In this document: piece by piece, positions 35,459-46,607 of the stretch
Position numbering within the stretch: position 1 is the stretch's first letter
Layout: the number at the start of each line of letters is the position of its first letter
NCBI GenBank assembly: GCA_001414345.1
Contig: LLCB01000013.1
Span: 310,001-374,000, forward strand
Direction: 5' to 3'
Length of the DNA: 64,000 nucleotides
Source of the DNA: Hymenoscyphus infarciens
Lineage: Eukaryota > Ascomycota > Leotiomycetes > Helotiales > Helotiaceae
The notes under the pieces: generated by a model
Database searches by the model: none
What the model saw: only the letters and a program-made list of their open reading frames with translations
What the model was told of the DNA's origin: nothing
Program-made: the position numbers and the translations under genes

Positions 35459-36483
35459 TCAGGACATCTTCCCACTCGCCCACTCCCGTCTCTTAACCCC
35501 CAACTCCACAGCCGCCAAACCCCAATCCTCCCCATGATTATGACTCCCACTCGTAATCCCCGCTCTCGCCTTTGCCTGGCCCTCATCTAGTACCGTCAAG
35601 AGTCCGAAGATGAGGGGGCACCCGGTGTCGAGTTGGACCCTCATTAGACCTTGGGATACGCTGTCGGCTATGTATTCGAAATGCATGGTTTCTCCTTTTA
35701 TGAGGACGCCTATAGCGATTATGGCGTCGAAGGGGGCGGTGGCTTTGGTTTCTGCGGGTGGGGAGGTGAGGTCGAGGGCGGAGGTTGAGCCTAGGAGGTC
35801 GGTTGCGCTGAGGGGGGAGGAGTGAGAGGATTGGATTTGGGAGGCGGAGAAGAGTCTAAGAAGCGACATGTTAGCTGGGGAAGGTGGAGGGGTGTTGGTG
35901 GGTAGGAGGGATTGGAGGGTGGTTTAGGTGAGGGGTGGGGAAGTGAAGAGAGAGAGAGAGATGTAGAAGTGAAGAGGAGGGGTGACGTGGTGGGGTTGGT
36001 TTAGTGTCGAGATAGTTTGTGAAGGGTGTGGTAGAGATGTACGTCGGGAAAAGAATCTTACTTGGAACAAGCAATGGGTAGTTCCCAAGAACCAGGTACG
36101 GATTGGACAATTATGTTTGATTCCTTGACACCTGAAGCGAGGAGTTTGGCTTTCGTGCCCGCAAGGAGGGGGTCGATGATTGCTATGGAGGGGTAGATTC
36201 GTTAGCCAGTGGTTCTCTCTTGTGCTGAGCCTGTTTCTGGACTTCTGAGGAATTATGTGGGTAGGACGAGTAGTGCAAGAGAAGACTTAAAATGGCATAT
36301 GCGCCAATACCTCAAGCTGATAATTGGAAAAATGCGGCTTCTGAGAGATAGCATCTCTCACTTGAAACCAGAGCGGGATAGTTGGGAATACATACTGGTA
36401 TTCCAACGAGCATGAACGATACCAATTCTTAGCTCACTTCCATCATGCTGCTGTGCTTCTCCAGGGCCTTTGATAGCTGCCAT
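35459..36483 (-). CDS. RIB4: 6,7-dimethyl-8-ribityllumazine synthase
   Basis: Three exons, complement(35459..35855, 36062..36182, 36396..36483), give 606 nt and 201 residues. The enzyme condenses 5-amino-6-ribitylaminouracil with 3,4-dihydroxy-2-butanone 4-phosphate, the penultimate step of riboflavin synthesis. Exon 1 carries [13 protein letters not shown], exon 2 [13 protein letters not shown] and [19 protein letters not shown], exon 3 [20 protein letters not shown] with the catalytic His in TMHFE, then [17 protein letters not shown]. Residues in exon 3 before FDAIIAIG form a fungal insertion of about 45 residues ([14 protein letters not shown]..), so the protein is longer than bacterial forms (about 155). 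Both introns are over 200 bp, long for this window, and they hid the gene from a simple frame search. The first in-frame ATG at 36483 was chosen. The product forms cytosolic pentamers in fungi. Confidence 0.94.
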
Positions 36484-37314
36484 TTTTGAAAAATATTTGT
36501 TTGCTGTTGGACTTTTTGGTGGTGGTGTTGTTTGTAATTGGAAGATACCGACCCCGCCGGGCTCAGTGCCACAATGTCGGTCGATCGGTGTCAAGCCAGT
36601 CCGTGCCTTGAAGCGGATCGGAACAACTTCGACATCTTTCCTTCCCTTCTTCTCTCAAGCAAACTTAATATTAGATTCGATTGATCGTTCTATTTGGTAT
36701 CTAGGTAGGTCAACTTTACCAATCGAGTCTCTTTCCACAACAAGATTGCCGCTATTTCCCACAGCTTGTCATATGTCACATCCTCTCTTGCCTAAATAAG
36801 CTTGAAGCTAATGCAGTCTGGGAGGAGACTTGCAACGACGCGCGAGCTGTTTTGGCTTCACACTCGCATCATATCTCCACCTGGTTAGCCAGACCAGTCA
36901 AACCATTTCTTTTCAAAATAGCTCCCCTGCTTTGGCCCCCCCTTCCCGTTTTCTCTTTCGACGAACAATCAAGGATTCAAGCCTGCCAAGGCCCGCCAAC
37001 CGTTTCAATATCTGCACAATCGGATGGAAAATCCCCGTCAGAAACAAGATACAAACTTGCCTTGACTGCGAGCTGAAGCTGATGGTACGTGAGGGCTCGA
37101 GAGGCTGTACAAGACCGGGAGCTTGCAAGGATCGTCATGTTTTGACTCCGTCACAGATCATAATTGCCTTAATACTTTGCGCAACCTTTTCTTTGCGACG
37201 ACAGAATCATAAAATCACTGTCTCTCCCGGCGCATCTTCGCAGCATCGCAGCATCGCAAGTCGAAAAATCCACGTCCCAAAGTGAGGAAACTGGCAGCTG
37301 CCAATCGATTCAGC
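36484..37314. other. Divergent intergenic region RIB4 / DUF3074
   Basis: Both neighbours are transcribed outward from these 831 bases, so it holds two promoters. The half next to the DUF3074 gene has C/T-rich leader-like sequence. The 36830-37285 frame has no recognisable domain and ends just before the DUF3074 start, so it is most likely leader sequence. Confidence 0.5.
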
Positions 37315-38370
37315 ATGACGTATAAGCTAGGACCATGGGTTCGACTTGAGGGAATTTCTATTGAGCAATTGCCACCGGGCGCAAAGGGTGTACTAAACTC
37401 AACTTCGTCGGCGCAAAGTTCTAGAGATGGTTCAGCGTCGGCTCAAGCTCCATCCATCGAATCCTTCGTCAAGTCGGTACTTTCGGAATCGACAGGCTTC
37501 ATTGATGGTGTTGCGCCAAAATCAGGCAGTGCGACAACATGGAAAGTCAAGGGAACGCCAAGGACATTTCCATCGTCATCTGCGCCCGTTCACTTATATG
37601 AATGGACAGTGCCTGGGAAAGAGTTAGATCAAGTCGAGGGAATGAGCCAATTCAGTGCGGACAGGTGTGATGAGTTTTGGTGCTGTAGGAGATCAGTGCA
37701 TCAGAACGTCTCGGAAGCTGGTACAGCGGCATGGGAGGAATTCAGACACAACTTCAAAGACAATCATGCGGAATCCGAGAAAGCCTTCACGCCAACAGTT
37801 ATAGCCTCGAGGCAAGCAATGAAGTGGGATACTAGCGGCATAGAAGTGGAAGCTTCCGGCGAAAAATGGAACAATATAACGGTCGTGGTGGAGGAGATGA
37901 AGCATCGAATCGATCCTAAACCCCTCAAGAACCGAACTTTCCCTGTCATCCAGATTACGGCCGAATTGCTTGGAACACGGGAGTTTCTCGTTATCTCCAT
38001 CCCGTTGAGCGACTTCGAAAAGTCACCATATTCGGAATTCGCGAAGGATACGAGTTTGGTGGTTGCAGCATATACTAGCATCGAACGTGTTCGAGTTCTC
38101 CCAACAAACTCCGACGTCGAATGGATTATGGCGACAGCATCGAATGCCAAAGGCGTTCTTCCTCAGTGGATGCAGAATATGGCTGTACCTTCAGCGATTG
38201 CGAAGGACGTTGAGTTTTTCATGTCGTGGATTACCTCACAGAGAAGGACGGTGGGCGAGTCCAATGGGTCTAAAGAGAAGACTCCAACTCCAATTCCAAA
38301 AGGAGATAACTCATCGATGAAGAGGGCAGATTCAAAGAACAAGGCATTGCCCATGACACCAGTTCGTTAA
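37315..38370 (+). CDS. DUF3074 domain protein (START-like fold)
   Basis: One exon encodes 351 residues from the ATG at 37315 (MTYKLGPWVRLEGISIEQLPPG). An upstream GTG is not credible as a start. The conserved DUF3074 core lies between about residue 80 and 280: ATTWKVKGTPRTFPSSSAPV, LYEWTVPGKELDQVEGM, CDEFWCCRRSVHQN, WEEFRHNFKDNHAESEKAFT, then FPVIQITAELLGTREFLVIS and YTSIERVRVLPTNSDVEWIM. DUF3074 is a fungal domain related to the START lipid-binding superfamily; ligand and role are not established. The C-terminal 50 residues are Lys/Ser/Pro-rich and disordered. The gene converges with ADE8, with 124 bp between stop codons. Confidence 0.85.
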   Translation: MTYKLGPWVRLEGISIEQLPPGAKGVLNSTSSAQSSRDGSASAQAPSIESFVKSVLSESTGFIDGVAPKSGSATTWKVKGTPRTFPSSSAPVHLYEWTVPGKELDQVEGMSQFSADRCDEFWCCRRSVHQNVSEAGTAAWEEFRHNFKDNHAESEKAFTPTVIASRQAMKWDTSGIEVEASGEKWNNITVVVEEMKHRIDPKPLKNRTFPVIQITAELLGTREFLVISIPLSDFEKSPYSEFAKDTSLVVAAYTSIERVRVLPTNSDVEWIMATASNAKGVLPQWMQNMAVPSAIAKDVEFFMSWITSQRRTVGESNGSKEKTPTPIPKGDNSSMKRADSKNKALPMTPVR

Positions 38371-38494
38371 TCGCAAGACCAGTTTGTAGCACCACCTTCT
38401 TTCTCATGTTAGCATTACGAAGTCATGTATATCAAAACGGGCAGGCGTTCATCGTTTCCATACCAAGGCCAATTTTCGTTCTTTTTATTTTAAA

Positions 38495-39233
38495 TTAAAT
38501 CTTTTTAGACCTTTGCTCCCAGAGATTGTGAATTGCCATTTGTGATCCCTCCAAAATCAGCTGGTGCTCTTCCGCATGGATCCTTTTCTTCAAGTCGTCC
38601 AATGTTTCTAATGGCTTGCACTTGATCTGTCTGACGACAATAGGCTCGCCGCGATCCACCTCGCTGATCACATAGTGTATCATAATGCCAGTAGTATCGT
38701 TTTCCAGCTTGCCCTCCTGGAAATCGTTGTAAGCTCGTTCGATCGCTTCCGCGCCATCGTAGGCTCCTGGCAAGGCAGGGTGTAAATTGATTACAGGAAT
38801 TTTGGGTTCTCGCTTTTCCAACGGGTCCAGAAATTTGGAGGTGAGAATGTGCATCCAGCCTGTTAAATATTTAGCATATGCTAAGAAGAAAGTGAGGGGG
38901 GTTCCTACCAGCACAGATGATAATGTCCGGTTCGTCCTTCAAAATCAATTCTGCCAAGTCTGCGTCGTATTTCTCCCGAGCGGCTTGCTTAACACTCTCG
39001 TCCTTCTCTCCTTTCTTGTAGTACTTTTCTTTTGATACGAGATTGTGATAGGTGGTTGGAATCGAGGCGGCCTCCGCGCGATTGAGTCCATTGGCTTTCA
39101 GCTTGTTGCTGATAACTCGGACAATCTGGAGGTATGGCATCAAGTTTCCAGTCGCATCGATGAGGGCTTGGAGGTTAGATCCTTCACCTGAGATCAGGAC
39201 CGTTGCCCTGGTGGGCGGTGGGTCTTTAGCCAT
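38495..39233 (-). CDS. ADE8: Phosphoribosylglycinamide formyltransferase (GAR transformylase)
   Basis: Two exons, complement(38495..38859, 38909..39233), give 690 nt and 229 residues. The enzyme transfers a formyl group from 10-formyltetrahydrofolate to GAR in the third step of purine synthesis. Motifs in order are TVLISGEGSNLQALIDA (phosphate loop), QIVRVISNKLKANGLNRA, the joined DIIICAG-WMHILTSKFL, INLHPALPGAYDGAEAIERA with the catalytic His, and TTGIMIHYVISEVDRGEPIV with the catalytic Asp. The length suits the fungal monofunctional enzyme (about 200-230). An ATG further upstream (39317) exists, but MAKDPPPTRATVLISG at 39233 is the expected start. A 36-base leader-to-neighbour distance is not forced: 239 bp separate it from the divergent THOC5-like gene. 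Confidence 0.94.
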
Positions 39234-39472
39234 GGTGAGCAGGTAGGTTTTTGGGAGGTGTAGGTGTGAATGCTGAACTGTAGATGGTGTTGGTGGGGGT
39301 TTGGAAGTTGAGTCCAAAATAAAATAGTTCCCCCGCGCTGGTCCGTGTCAACCATACATTCAGGCGCGCTAGCAGGAAGATCCTCGGGGAGAGCGTTCCG
39401 ACCAACTAACACCACCACCACATCTCCCTCTCAACTCTCAACACCACAATCGCAAACCTACCGCTAGACAAG
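39234..39472. promoter_or_regulatory. Divergent promoter ADE8 / THOC5-like
   Basis: The two start codons are 239 bases apart, which makes this a compact shared promoter. It holds CACC repeats on one side (39405-39425) and a GC-rich GGCGCGCT block near 39364. No classical TATA box was seen. A Bas1/Bas2-type TGACTC site for purine genes was not found. Confidence 0.5.
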
Positions 39473-40226
39473 ATGACCGTCGAAACGATCGTCACAGACC
39501 CTTCCCTGAAGATGGCATTAGAAACCTCAAAACAGGCGCGCGAACAAGCCATTGCCCTCCTTGACCTCTCCTCCAGCCATTCCTCCACCACCGACCCAAC
39601 GCGAGAAATTCAACTCCAGATCTCCAAACAACAAAAGATATTACTGGCATACTTGGCACAATTAAGAGGCTCGCATCGGGATGCGCATGTTGGAGCAAGG
39701 GAAACAAAAGCTTTGACGGCCGAGGCGCGACAAGAGGTTGATCGGTTACATCTTCAGCTTCAGAACTTGTATTATGAACAACGATATCTTCAAGGGGAAA
39801 TTTCTGCTTGCGAATCTTATGAGTATGTCTCTTCCCATATCAACTGTTCATAATGCGGAAATTCCACTAACTCTCTTGCTAGTCACAAATACCTACAATT
39901 ACCTCTCATCCCCGTCGAAGAATTCCTCGCCGAGCACCCGGAACATAGTGAGGCTGACGAAGTTGCGTTGACGATTGCGAGGATTGATCATGAACATGCT
40001 ATACGTATGGCCTTGGAGGAACAGAGACAAGGCTTGTTGAAGAAGAAGCAGGGTCTTATCGCGGACAATAAGAAGAGGAAGGATGATTTGGCAAATTTGG
40101 ATAAGGACCTAGAGAAGTTTATTGATGTAAGTTTCTTGCTTATCCTGGTGGGTGGCGATGTGTTGAATACCAACTTGTGAATAGGCCGCGAAACCCATCC
40201 AGAAGACTTTCGAGAAAGTTGTTTGA
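39473..40226 (+). CDS. THO complex subunit THOC5 / Fms-interacting-protein-like, short fungal form
   Basis: Three exons, join(39473..39822, 39883..40126, 40185..40226), total 636 nt and 211 residues. The family (Fmip/Thoc5) is part of the THO complex, which couples transcription to mRNA export in the nucleus. The matching part is LQLQNLYYEQRYLQGEISAC followed across the intron by HKYLQLPLIPVEEFLAEHPE, the signature of this family. Before it lies a helical region (LAYLAQLRGSHRDAHVGARE) and after it a coiled coil (ALTIARIDHEHAIRMALEEQ, then LLKKKQGLIADNKKRK). The fungal protein is much shorter than animal THOC5 (about 680 residues), as is usual in ascomycetes. The last exon has only 14 codons. 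The family call is good; complex membership is inferred. Confidence 0.82.
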
Positions 40227-41239
40227 GAGGCTCTTATCGAAATGAGGATTTTGAACTACGTCCCGCGCCAAGGGGAAGAGGCTACTATGGTATTCGGACG
40301 GCCCAGATGTCTTGTATTGTTGTACTCCCTACGGACCTGAAATACAACTTAAACGAGCCGCGACGTTGGGGAGGAGGGGTTTGGATCTGCCTTTAGGCTG
40401 AGATTAATATATATCCATCCCTTGGGGCTGTAGCGACGAAGATACCCGGCTGGGGTGGAGCTTATAGTTGAGGGATATACCCGGACATGAGATGCTTTTA
40501 ATAAAGTACAAAAATGCCACCAAACCGAATTCGCGCTGCTTTCGTTTGTACAGTGTCTTATGTTCTGCTTTTTTCCCCTTCAAATATTAAGTGGGCAATC
40601 GGGTGATTCTCCTTCGTATCTCCAATTTGTTCTTTCTTAAACAGAGCATTTCTTTACTTTTGACCTTTACAACAGACTCACATATCTCCACTAGCCTTCC
40701 GTTCAAACATAAGGGATGGGATAACCATACCATAACTTACAAGCGAGATGTGGCGACTCTAATAATAAGTGAGAGACGCCAAACGGAAGAAAGAATCAAA
40801 TGATTCTGCCGTCAGTGTGACTTCGATGTGCGGATTTGATTTTCTTCTTGGTTCATTTCCGCAAGCTGCCTGCATCCTTTATCTTTCTTGAGGTAAGTTA
40901 TCAGTTTTCGTTCTATTATTCGAGAATTTCTAAGATAATTAAGTTAACTGGTGGAAGTTCAGCTTAATTATACAGTATTGGGCACTTGGCTACTTTTAAT
41001 AAAGTTGTTCAGAAAACCGTATAGCAAGCCGGGAATCACATATAGTTCGAAAACTATTTTCTGTGGTCACTTAAGTGCAGTCGGCCATCAAAGACTTTCC
41101 CAGATTATTACAATGTCAAGAAATAAATGTGTCACGTTTTGATCTAGGCTCAAGCTTAGAGAGAGAACTCAGAAGGGTTTTCAATTTCGGGAGAGGATTC
41201 TGGGAACTGATTTATCGCAACACTCCAGCCAAAACATAA
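40227..41239. other. Convergent intergenic spacer
   Basis: No gene is recognised. A T-rich plus strand follows the THOC5-like stop, and short frames have no domains. It also contains the 3' flank of the damaged minus-strand gene that ends at 41240. Confidence 0.5.
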
Positions 41240-41932
41240 CTACTTTCCCTCATAAGACCATAAATCCTTCTTCATCCTCTTTAAGCTTCGGGCCCTCTCA
41301 TGAGCCATCTTTTCCATTTCTTCATCCCACAGTTGTTTGAGCTTGCCCAGTTGCTGCGTAATCGAAGCGATTTGACTTGAGATAGGATCTTCGATGACTT
41401 GAGCAGTTGATGGATTTCTTGAATGCGGCTTTAAGGGTCGAGATTCCGCTGGAAGGGTACGGCCATCTTGTATCTGTTAATGTGGTTCTGTTTTACAAGT
41501 TGTACTTTTTATCAAGTACGTACCATCGGATGCCTCTTGAGGTTTTAAATCGCCAACTTTTGGAGATAGCCGAGTACCTGGTGGTCTTTATACTCGTTGT
41601 CATTCTCCATGAAGAGCCTTCCGTGAGTATCGTAATCCTCGTTGAACAAATAGTAGCTAGCATAAGACCACCTCGCTTGAGTCTATATCACGATTGAATT
41701 CGTGTTTCCAGAGTTTCCTTATAAATTCCTCCAGTTCTTCGAGTGACACCCCGGTTTCTACTTTCCGAGCTACGAAGTACGCGAACTTCTTTCCGCTTTT
41801 CTCCTCGTGCAACCTTGCGGAAATGGGGATCTTGCGATTTTTCTTTAGCCAGCCAATGAAATGCTCTTCAGGGTCATTATCAGATAAGATGTGCTTTGCC
41901 GTTCCCTTTTCGTGGGGTGCCTTGCCAGCCAT
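41240..41932 (-). pseudogene. Damaged gene A of an unrecognised paralog pair
   Basis: The minus-strand reading starts at 41932 (MAGKAPHEKGTAKHILSD) and continues with FIGWLKKNRKIPISAR, KKFAYFVARKVETGVSLEEL and KLWKHEFNRDIDSSEVVL, where a stop follows at once. The next frame then carries YYLFNEDYDTHGRLFMEND and EYKDHQ to a splice donor (GTACTC). After an intron (41474-41577) the final exon (41240..41473) reads in phase as VIEDPISSQIASITQQLGKL and WDEEMEKMAHERARSLKRMK, a coiled coil ending WSYEGK. Exon 1 as written is 355 nt, one base out of frame, so a single-base indel near 41660 explains the break. It shares motif order with gene B 850 bp away. The family is unknown to me. A sequencing error is the alternative to true damage. 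Confidence 0.55.
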
Positions 41933-42408
41933 TAAGTTTGGACTTGTGTGAGAGTAAGGATTTCTTTCCAACTACAGAGAGTAGCATTATTGAAGAGCAA
42001 GAGAAAGTCTTGGTGATATTAGAAGGAAAAGAGTGCCTAATTTATAGCATTCTCTGTACTGTACTCAATAGCTGGAAGATGACGTTCAAACATAATGTGA
42101 TTTGTGGAGGGGCAAAACAGCAAATGACGACATGGAAAGCGGTTTCTAAGCACCAAAGAATTCATTGACTTTCCATCATAAATATAAACTATAAACTGTG
42201 TAGTCAATTTGCTTGTTTTGAATTTCACTTGTACTACTTTTCAATCTGATGACAGTTATGACGATTTGATTTCTTACTGCTTGTCATACTCTCTGTGAGT
42301 CACACATAAAGTCAGAATAAGAGAACATATAAATCTTTGCTAAACTAAGCAGCATGTTGATTCTGCCAAATTCCCCAAAATGGAAACCTCCAACCACCGG
42401 TTTCTTTC
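41933..42408. other. Spacer between the damaged paralogs
   Basis: The roughly 480 bases hold the presumed promoter of gene A. Short frames on both strands show no domain. The sequence is AT-rich without repeats. Confidence 0.5.
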
Positions 42409-43193
42409 TATTGAGATCTACTGCTTGCGATTTTCTTCTTAAGCGTGACAATTGTTCCTCCTTGTTTTTGGATTACACAACTTTGCCTTTCGACCTCCAC
42501 TTCTAAACTCTGAATCCGGTTTTGAAGTACTGAGAGTGTGATGGAGAGTTTACTCTTCTCATTCTCCTTATTCTAGAAAACTTTGACCTTTTGGGAGGCG
42601 GAAGGACTGCTTAAGTTCCGTATTCCGTAACGGATGTTTACTGACGAGTTAGGAGCTTCGCTTATTAGTGTGCTCTGGATTATTCAATGCGGCTTGGGAG
42701 AGATATTAAGAGTACCTTCTTCTGAACTTTCTTCTCGGATAACTGTAATTGTTAGCGAGTTCTTGTTAGCCTACTTTGTGGTCAGAGGTTGTGATTACCT
42801 TCTAGGTTTTGGACCCTTGAAAGATACCGTTCTGCAAGAAAACCGAGCACTAGATGGTTCTTATCCACATCGCCTAGCTTACTCAAAACTCTTTTGTAAT
42901 CTGGAAAGTTCTTAGTGTGCAAAACCACCTCGCTTGGTTGTATACTTCCTCTGCCCTCCTTGTGACTTCTGGCCAGAAGTTTCAGACCTGCATTCCACAA
43001 CGGACTCAAGTCCTTTGGAAAGTGTATACAGTAGCTAGCCCCTAAGATTTCCCCTTGGGTCATGCCACGCACTCGCAGAAATAAGCACTTTGGGATCTTC
43101 CTTATGCCATCCAACAGAATTGCAAGTATCAAATCTACTGTCGTTCTTTTTGTTGGCATCTAAATTGTTGTCTTTTCGCGCGTTGCTGGCCAT
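42409..43193 (-). pseudogene. Damaged gene B, paralog of gene A
   Basis: The minus-strand start at 43193 (MASNARKDNNLDANKKNDSR) aligns with the start of gene A at DNA level (both ATGGC..GCAA.GC). It continues VGWHKEDPKVLISA, matching A's IGWLKKNRKIPISA, then shifts frame to VRGMTQGEILGASYCIHF, LKLLARSHKEGRGSIQPSEV and VLHTKNFPDYKRVLSKLGDV, HLVLGFLAERYL. PSEVVL and D-x2-H-x-VLG(F/Y)L match A (SSEVVL, DHQVLGYL). A plausible intron (GTAATC..TTACAG, 42735-42787 approximately) follows. Further downstream, after stops, KSKLSITLSVLQNRIQSLEV and CVIQKQGGTIVTLKKKI form a coiled coil in the same position as A's tail. At least one shift and two stops make it non-functional as read. No known family was recognised. 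Confidence 0.5.
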
Positions 43194-43614
43194 TGTGTCT
43201 GTTTTGCTAAGATGAAGAAGGCTACTGGTCCTTGAACGTAAACTCAAAAGAAGTGTTTTGAAGACGAGATAGTTTTGCTTATATTCAGAAAAGTCTCTGA
43301 CTCTTGTGAGGTGATGGGAATAGCGTGAGTCAATAACTATCAGCTTTTAATGTAGAAACAGTCAGCAAATTTCAACTGCAAATAGTTAAGTCTGGTCATA
43401 TGTATAGCAAATGTGGTCACATATCAGCGACAGGTTCAATTATTTGGCTGAGATGAGTGAACAATTCGCCTATTGTCACTACATTATGTTATCGACTCTA
43501 CAACTTATATGTTGTAATAATGCTAATTGGTTTTCGCATCCTCCTATTTGCCTTCTGTGACTACGAGAAAAAAGAGACCGGGTACACTTCCCATCAGTTC
43601 ATCTGTATTCTTTC
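43194..43614. other. Intergenic spacer
   Basis: This AT-rich spacer carries the presumed promoter of gene B and the 3' end of the glyoxalase-like gene. Nothing else was seen. Confidence 0.5.
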
Positions 43615-44490
43615 CTAAATGAGCTCCAAAGAGATACCCCCAAGACGGATATCTCCTCCCTCTCCAGGATGAAGAATTTTCTTGTTATCGTTATCTCCCA
43701 CGTTCTTTTTGCCAAATAAGACCAAATTACCCAAAACCAACCCCCCACTCTTTTCCAAATCTTTCTTCAAAAGATTCTCTCCCTCTCCCACTCCCTTGAC
43801 CCGAATCGTCGCCAAACCACCCTCGCCCTCCAAACTTGGCGTCTCAAAGCTCCCCTCTCTCAAATCCTTCACACCAAGGACCTGACTATATTTTTCTCTC
43901 AGCTCAGTGACTTCCCCTTCATCAACAAAGACACTGAATGATTTAACACCAAGTGCACCACAAGGATGTGTAACATTCTCCTCCTTGAGCGGAACTCTCA
44001 ACTCCCGATCAGTAACGTCGTGACAGAAGAACGGTAATATGCCAGTTTGAGGCAATCCATTTTCCCCTCCGATCTTCGGAAATGTCACAAACCACTCGAT
44101 TCTCTGACCATCAGGTCTGATTCTTGCTCCAGCTCTCGGGTCCGAATATTGAATCCCAGAATTTGAGCCGAGTCTTTCGTTCACACCTTCAAAATTTTGC
44201 CTGTAGTCACAAACTTTGGAGTCGGTAATGAATGCGAAATCGATAAATCCTCCTTCCTTTTTGTTACCCCACCAGTGAGTCGACCGACCGCCCGATTCGA
44301 GAGCAAATGGGGTGAAGGCTATGAGTTCGATGTAGGAACCATCGCTGAGAATTATGAGCTTATTTTCGGTTAGGCCATCGGAATGAGCTCCTCCTGGTGA
44401 GATGGCGAAGTTATCGGTAAGAGAAGTTGGGAGGGAGGTAAGTGTTGCGTAGGGGAGGAGAATGAGGATATGGTCTAACGAGGGAGTCAT
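43615..44490 (-). CDS. Glyoxalase-like domain protein
   Basis: This intronless gene encodes 291 residues. The N-terminus MTPSLDHILILLPYATL is the first beta-alpha-beta unit of the glyoxalase-like (vicinal oxygen chelate) fold, with DH supplying a potential metal-binding His. It is followed by FAISPGGAHSDGLTENKLII and GSYIELIAFTP, where the Glu of IELI is the usual second ligand. RIRPDGQRIEWFVTFP, FFCHDVTDREL and the C-terminal GGDIRLGGISLELI match fungal members of the Glyoxalase_3-like group. Such proteins bind a metal and act on small carbonyl or aromatic compounds; the substrate is not known. The length is normal for the group (about 260-300). No linked pathway genes are present. Confidence 0.85.
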   Translation of the reverse strand: MTPSLDHILILLPYATLTSLPTSLTDNFAISPGGAHSDGLTENKLIILSDGSYIELIAFTPFALESGGRSTHWWGNKKEGGFIDFAFITDSKVCDYRQNFEGVNERLGSNSGIQYSDPRAGARIRPDGQRIEWFVTFPKIGGENGLPQTGILPFFCHDVTDRELRVPLKEENVTHPCGALGVKSFSVFVDEGEVTELREKYSQVLGVKDLREGSFETPSLEGEGGLATIRVKGVGEGENLLKKDLEKSGGLVLGNLVLFGKKNVGDNDNKKILHPGEGGDIRLGGISLELI

Positions 44491-46607
44491 TTTGAGGGCT
44501 GACTTGATATTTTCGGCGCTTTGAATGGTGTTTATATATTATGGGTTGAGGCGATTTCTTCATTGCAAAGCTATATTCGCTTTGTGGTGTGAAAAGAGGC
44601 GGGGTAAATGTAGAAGGGGTTACCGACCTGACTCACTTCTGGAAACCATCCCAGCCGTCAAAGTAAGTCCGTATAAACGATTATCATGAGTGGCAGATCT
44701 GATTGGTTTTCTGGGTATATGATATATCGTTCCATCCGTGGTAAAGTTGGGAACTACCCGGCTTATGTGTAGACATCCCCGATTCTATGGACTACAGGGT
44801 TACTGACACCAAGTTTGATATTAGAGCTCCGTATTTCTAAGTCCTGGAAGTTCAACACTTAGCTCCCAGGGGGAAAAAAAGGAAATGTGCCATATGTCCC
44901 AAGGACACACGTGATATAGCCCCAAGCGTGACCATGACAAAATAACTACTTTTGGATGACCTTCGAAGGACACGACCCATCACATCAACCCCGGGGGCCC
45001 TTACATCCCAGGTTATAACTTCTTCCGTGGAATCGTGGCACAACAATAAGTTGCAGCATCATTCTGTGCCCCAAGACTTCGGGGGTTTATAAGCTTGAAC
45101 TGCGGGCATGCGAGCTCGTATCCTTAACGGTTGGACATTAAGCATTCAGGAAGGATCAAAAGCTACGCCGTAGCTGGCTTGACAATGTTCTAGGTCGTTG
45201 AATGTTGTCCAATTTCCGTATCGTTCCTTTAAGAAAACACATGCACTAATCAAGGTTTCCACAGAGGTTTGCTCGATAATACAGAATGAAGCGGGTTTTA
45301 TGGTTGGCCATCAACTAGGTATGCATCTTAATAACAGCTACCGTGTCCTGCGTTCAACTCAGGACGCATCTTTCCCTTAAGACTTGCACGAAAACCTCGA
45401 TAGTTTCAAAGTTTTCAAGTCCGTGGTGGTAAAATTATCAAGCTATCAAGCACCGGAAGCCCCGTCCACGTGGTCGTTACCCAGATCATTCGTTGCGCCT
45501 AAAACCCCATGCGTGCCCCGAAGGGCCTCGTGCTTTATAAAGTGCATTTATTGTGGGATTCCTGGTAGCATCAACGTCTTCGGTGCTTTACCGTTCTCTT
45601 AGGGACCGCATGGCATCTCACGAAACCGGTAACCAATTCGGCTGATTCTCAGTCGGTCCAAATGCAGCAAGGCTGAAAAAGCCTTGAACCATGAGTGAGC
45701 ACTGGGCCGCAAAGAATAAGTTATTCATGGTACTCAGTAGCCTTATGAATACGAGTACGCCCAAAGCCAGCTCTTGAATGAATTTCTCCCACGACGTTGA
45801 AGTTCAGAGTTTTCATTTGTTTATCTCTCTGTACATGCTTTGCTTCAAACCCTCCTCCTTTTCTTGGTGTTAATTGATTCTTCCTCTCTACTTTCGTCTT
45901 TGGGCATTCATATCGAGTTCGGTCACCCCACCTCCTGCTTTGCCGCACCTCAATGTGGAAAGGCCAAACTTTGGACGCACCCACGCAGAACAGAACGCAA
46001 GCTAGAGCTCGTGGTGGGAATTAAAATTAAGGAGAAGAGTTTGTTTGTTCTAGATGCGAGCAGATGGTAGACGACCCATGAGGGTTCCTCGGTCGTAAGC
46101 CAAGAAGAGATTCTTGTGGCTTGGAGGATGCGTTCTGGGGTCTACCACGAGGCTCAACCCAGCAAAACTTTCATTCTTGTAGGAAGATACATCGGCACAG
46201 TGCATTACTTCCACATTTTCGTACAAGCAGCTACTCAATTGGACAGACTCAGCATTCAACCCCGAGATTATCGATTTTTCAGTAACATGGCAAGAAGGAT
46301 GTGGAACACAGAATTGAGCCTGCTCCAAAGTGAGCTCTGCGGAACCTTTAATGCCTGGTATCAATGCGTTATTAAGATCCTTTCAAGTTCTGCAGAGGGA
46401 TGAGTTCAATATTGTATAAAGGTATCGACTTCCCTCTCAACAAACAGCTTTTTTAGAAGCATCTCACAGGACAGCAGTTCAACAGCTCATCAGCCACAAC
46501 CAACTTGCAGATATAGTCATTCATTTGTACTTTGCACTTTATACATATATTTTTACACTAATTTCAAGGTTGTATCAAACGTTTGCAATCAATTCTCCCA
46601 ACACAAG
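44491..46607. other. Intergenic, no gene recognised
   Basis: About 2.1 kb without a recognisable protein or RNA gene. The several 60-100-codon frames lack domains and splice support. The last 170 bases (CT-rich, with CAACAGCTCATCAGCCACAA-like leader sequence) form the probable promoter and leader of the secreted protein at 46608, including a possible TATAAA at 46416-46421. Confidence 0.45.
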
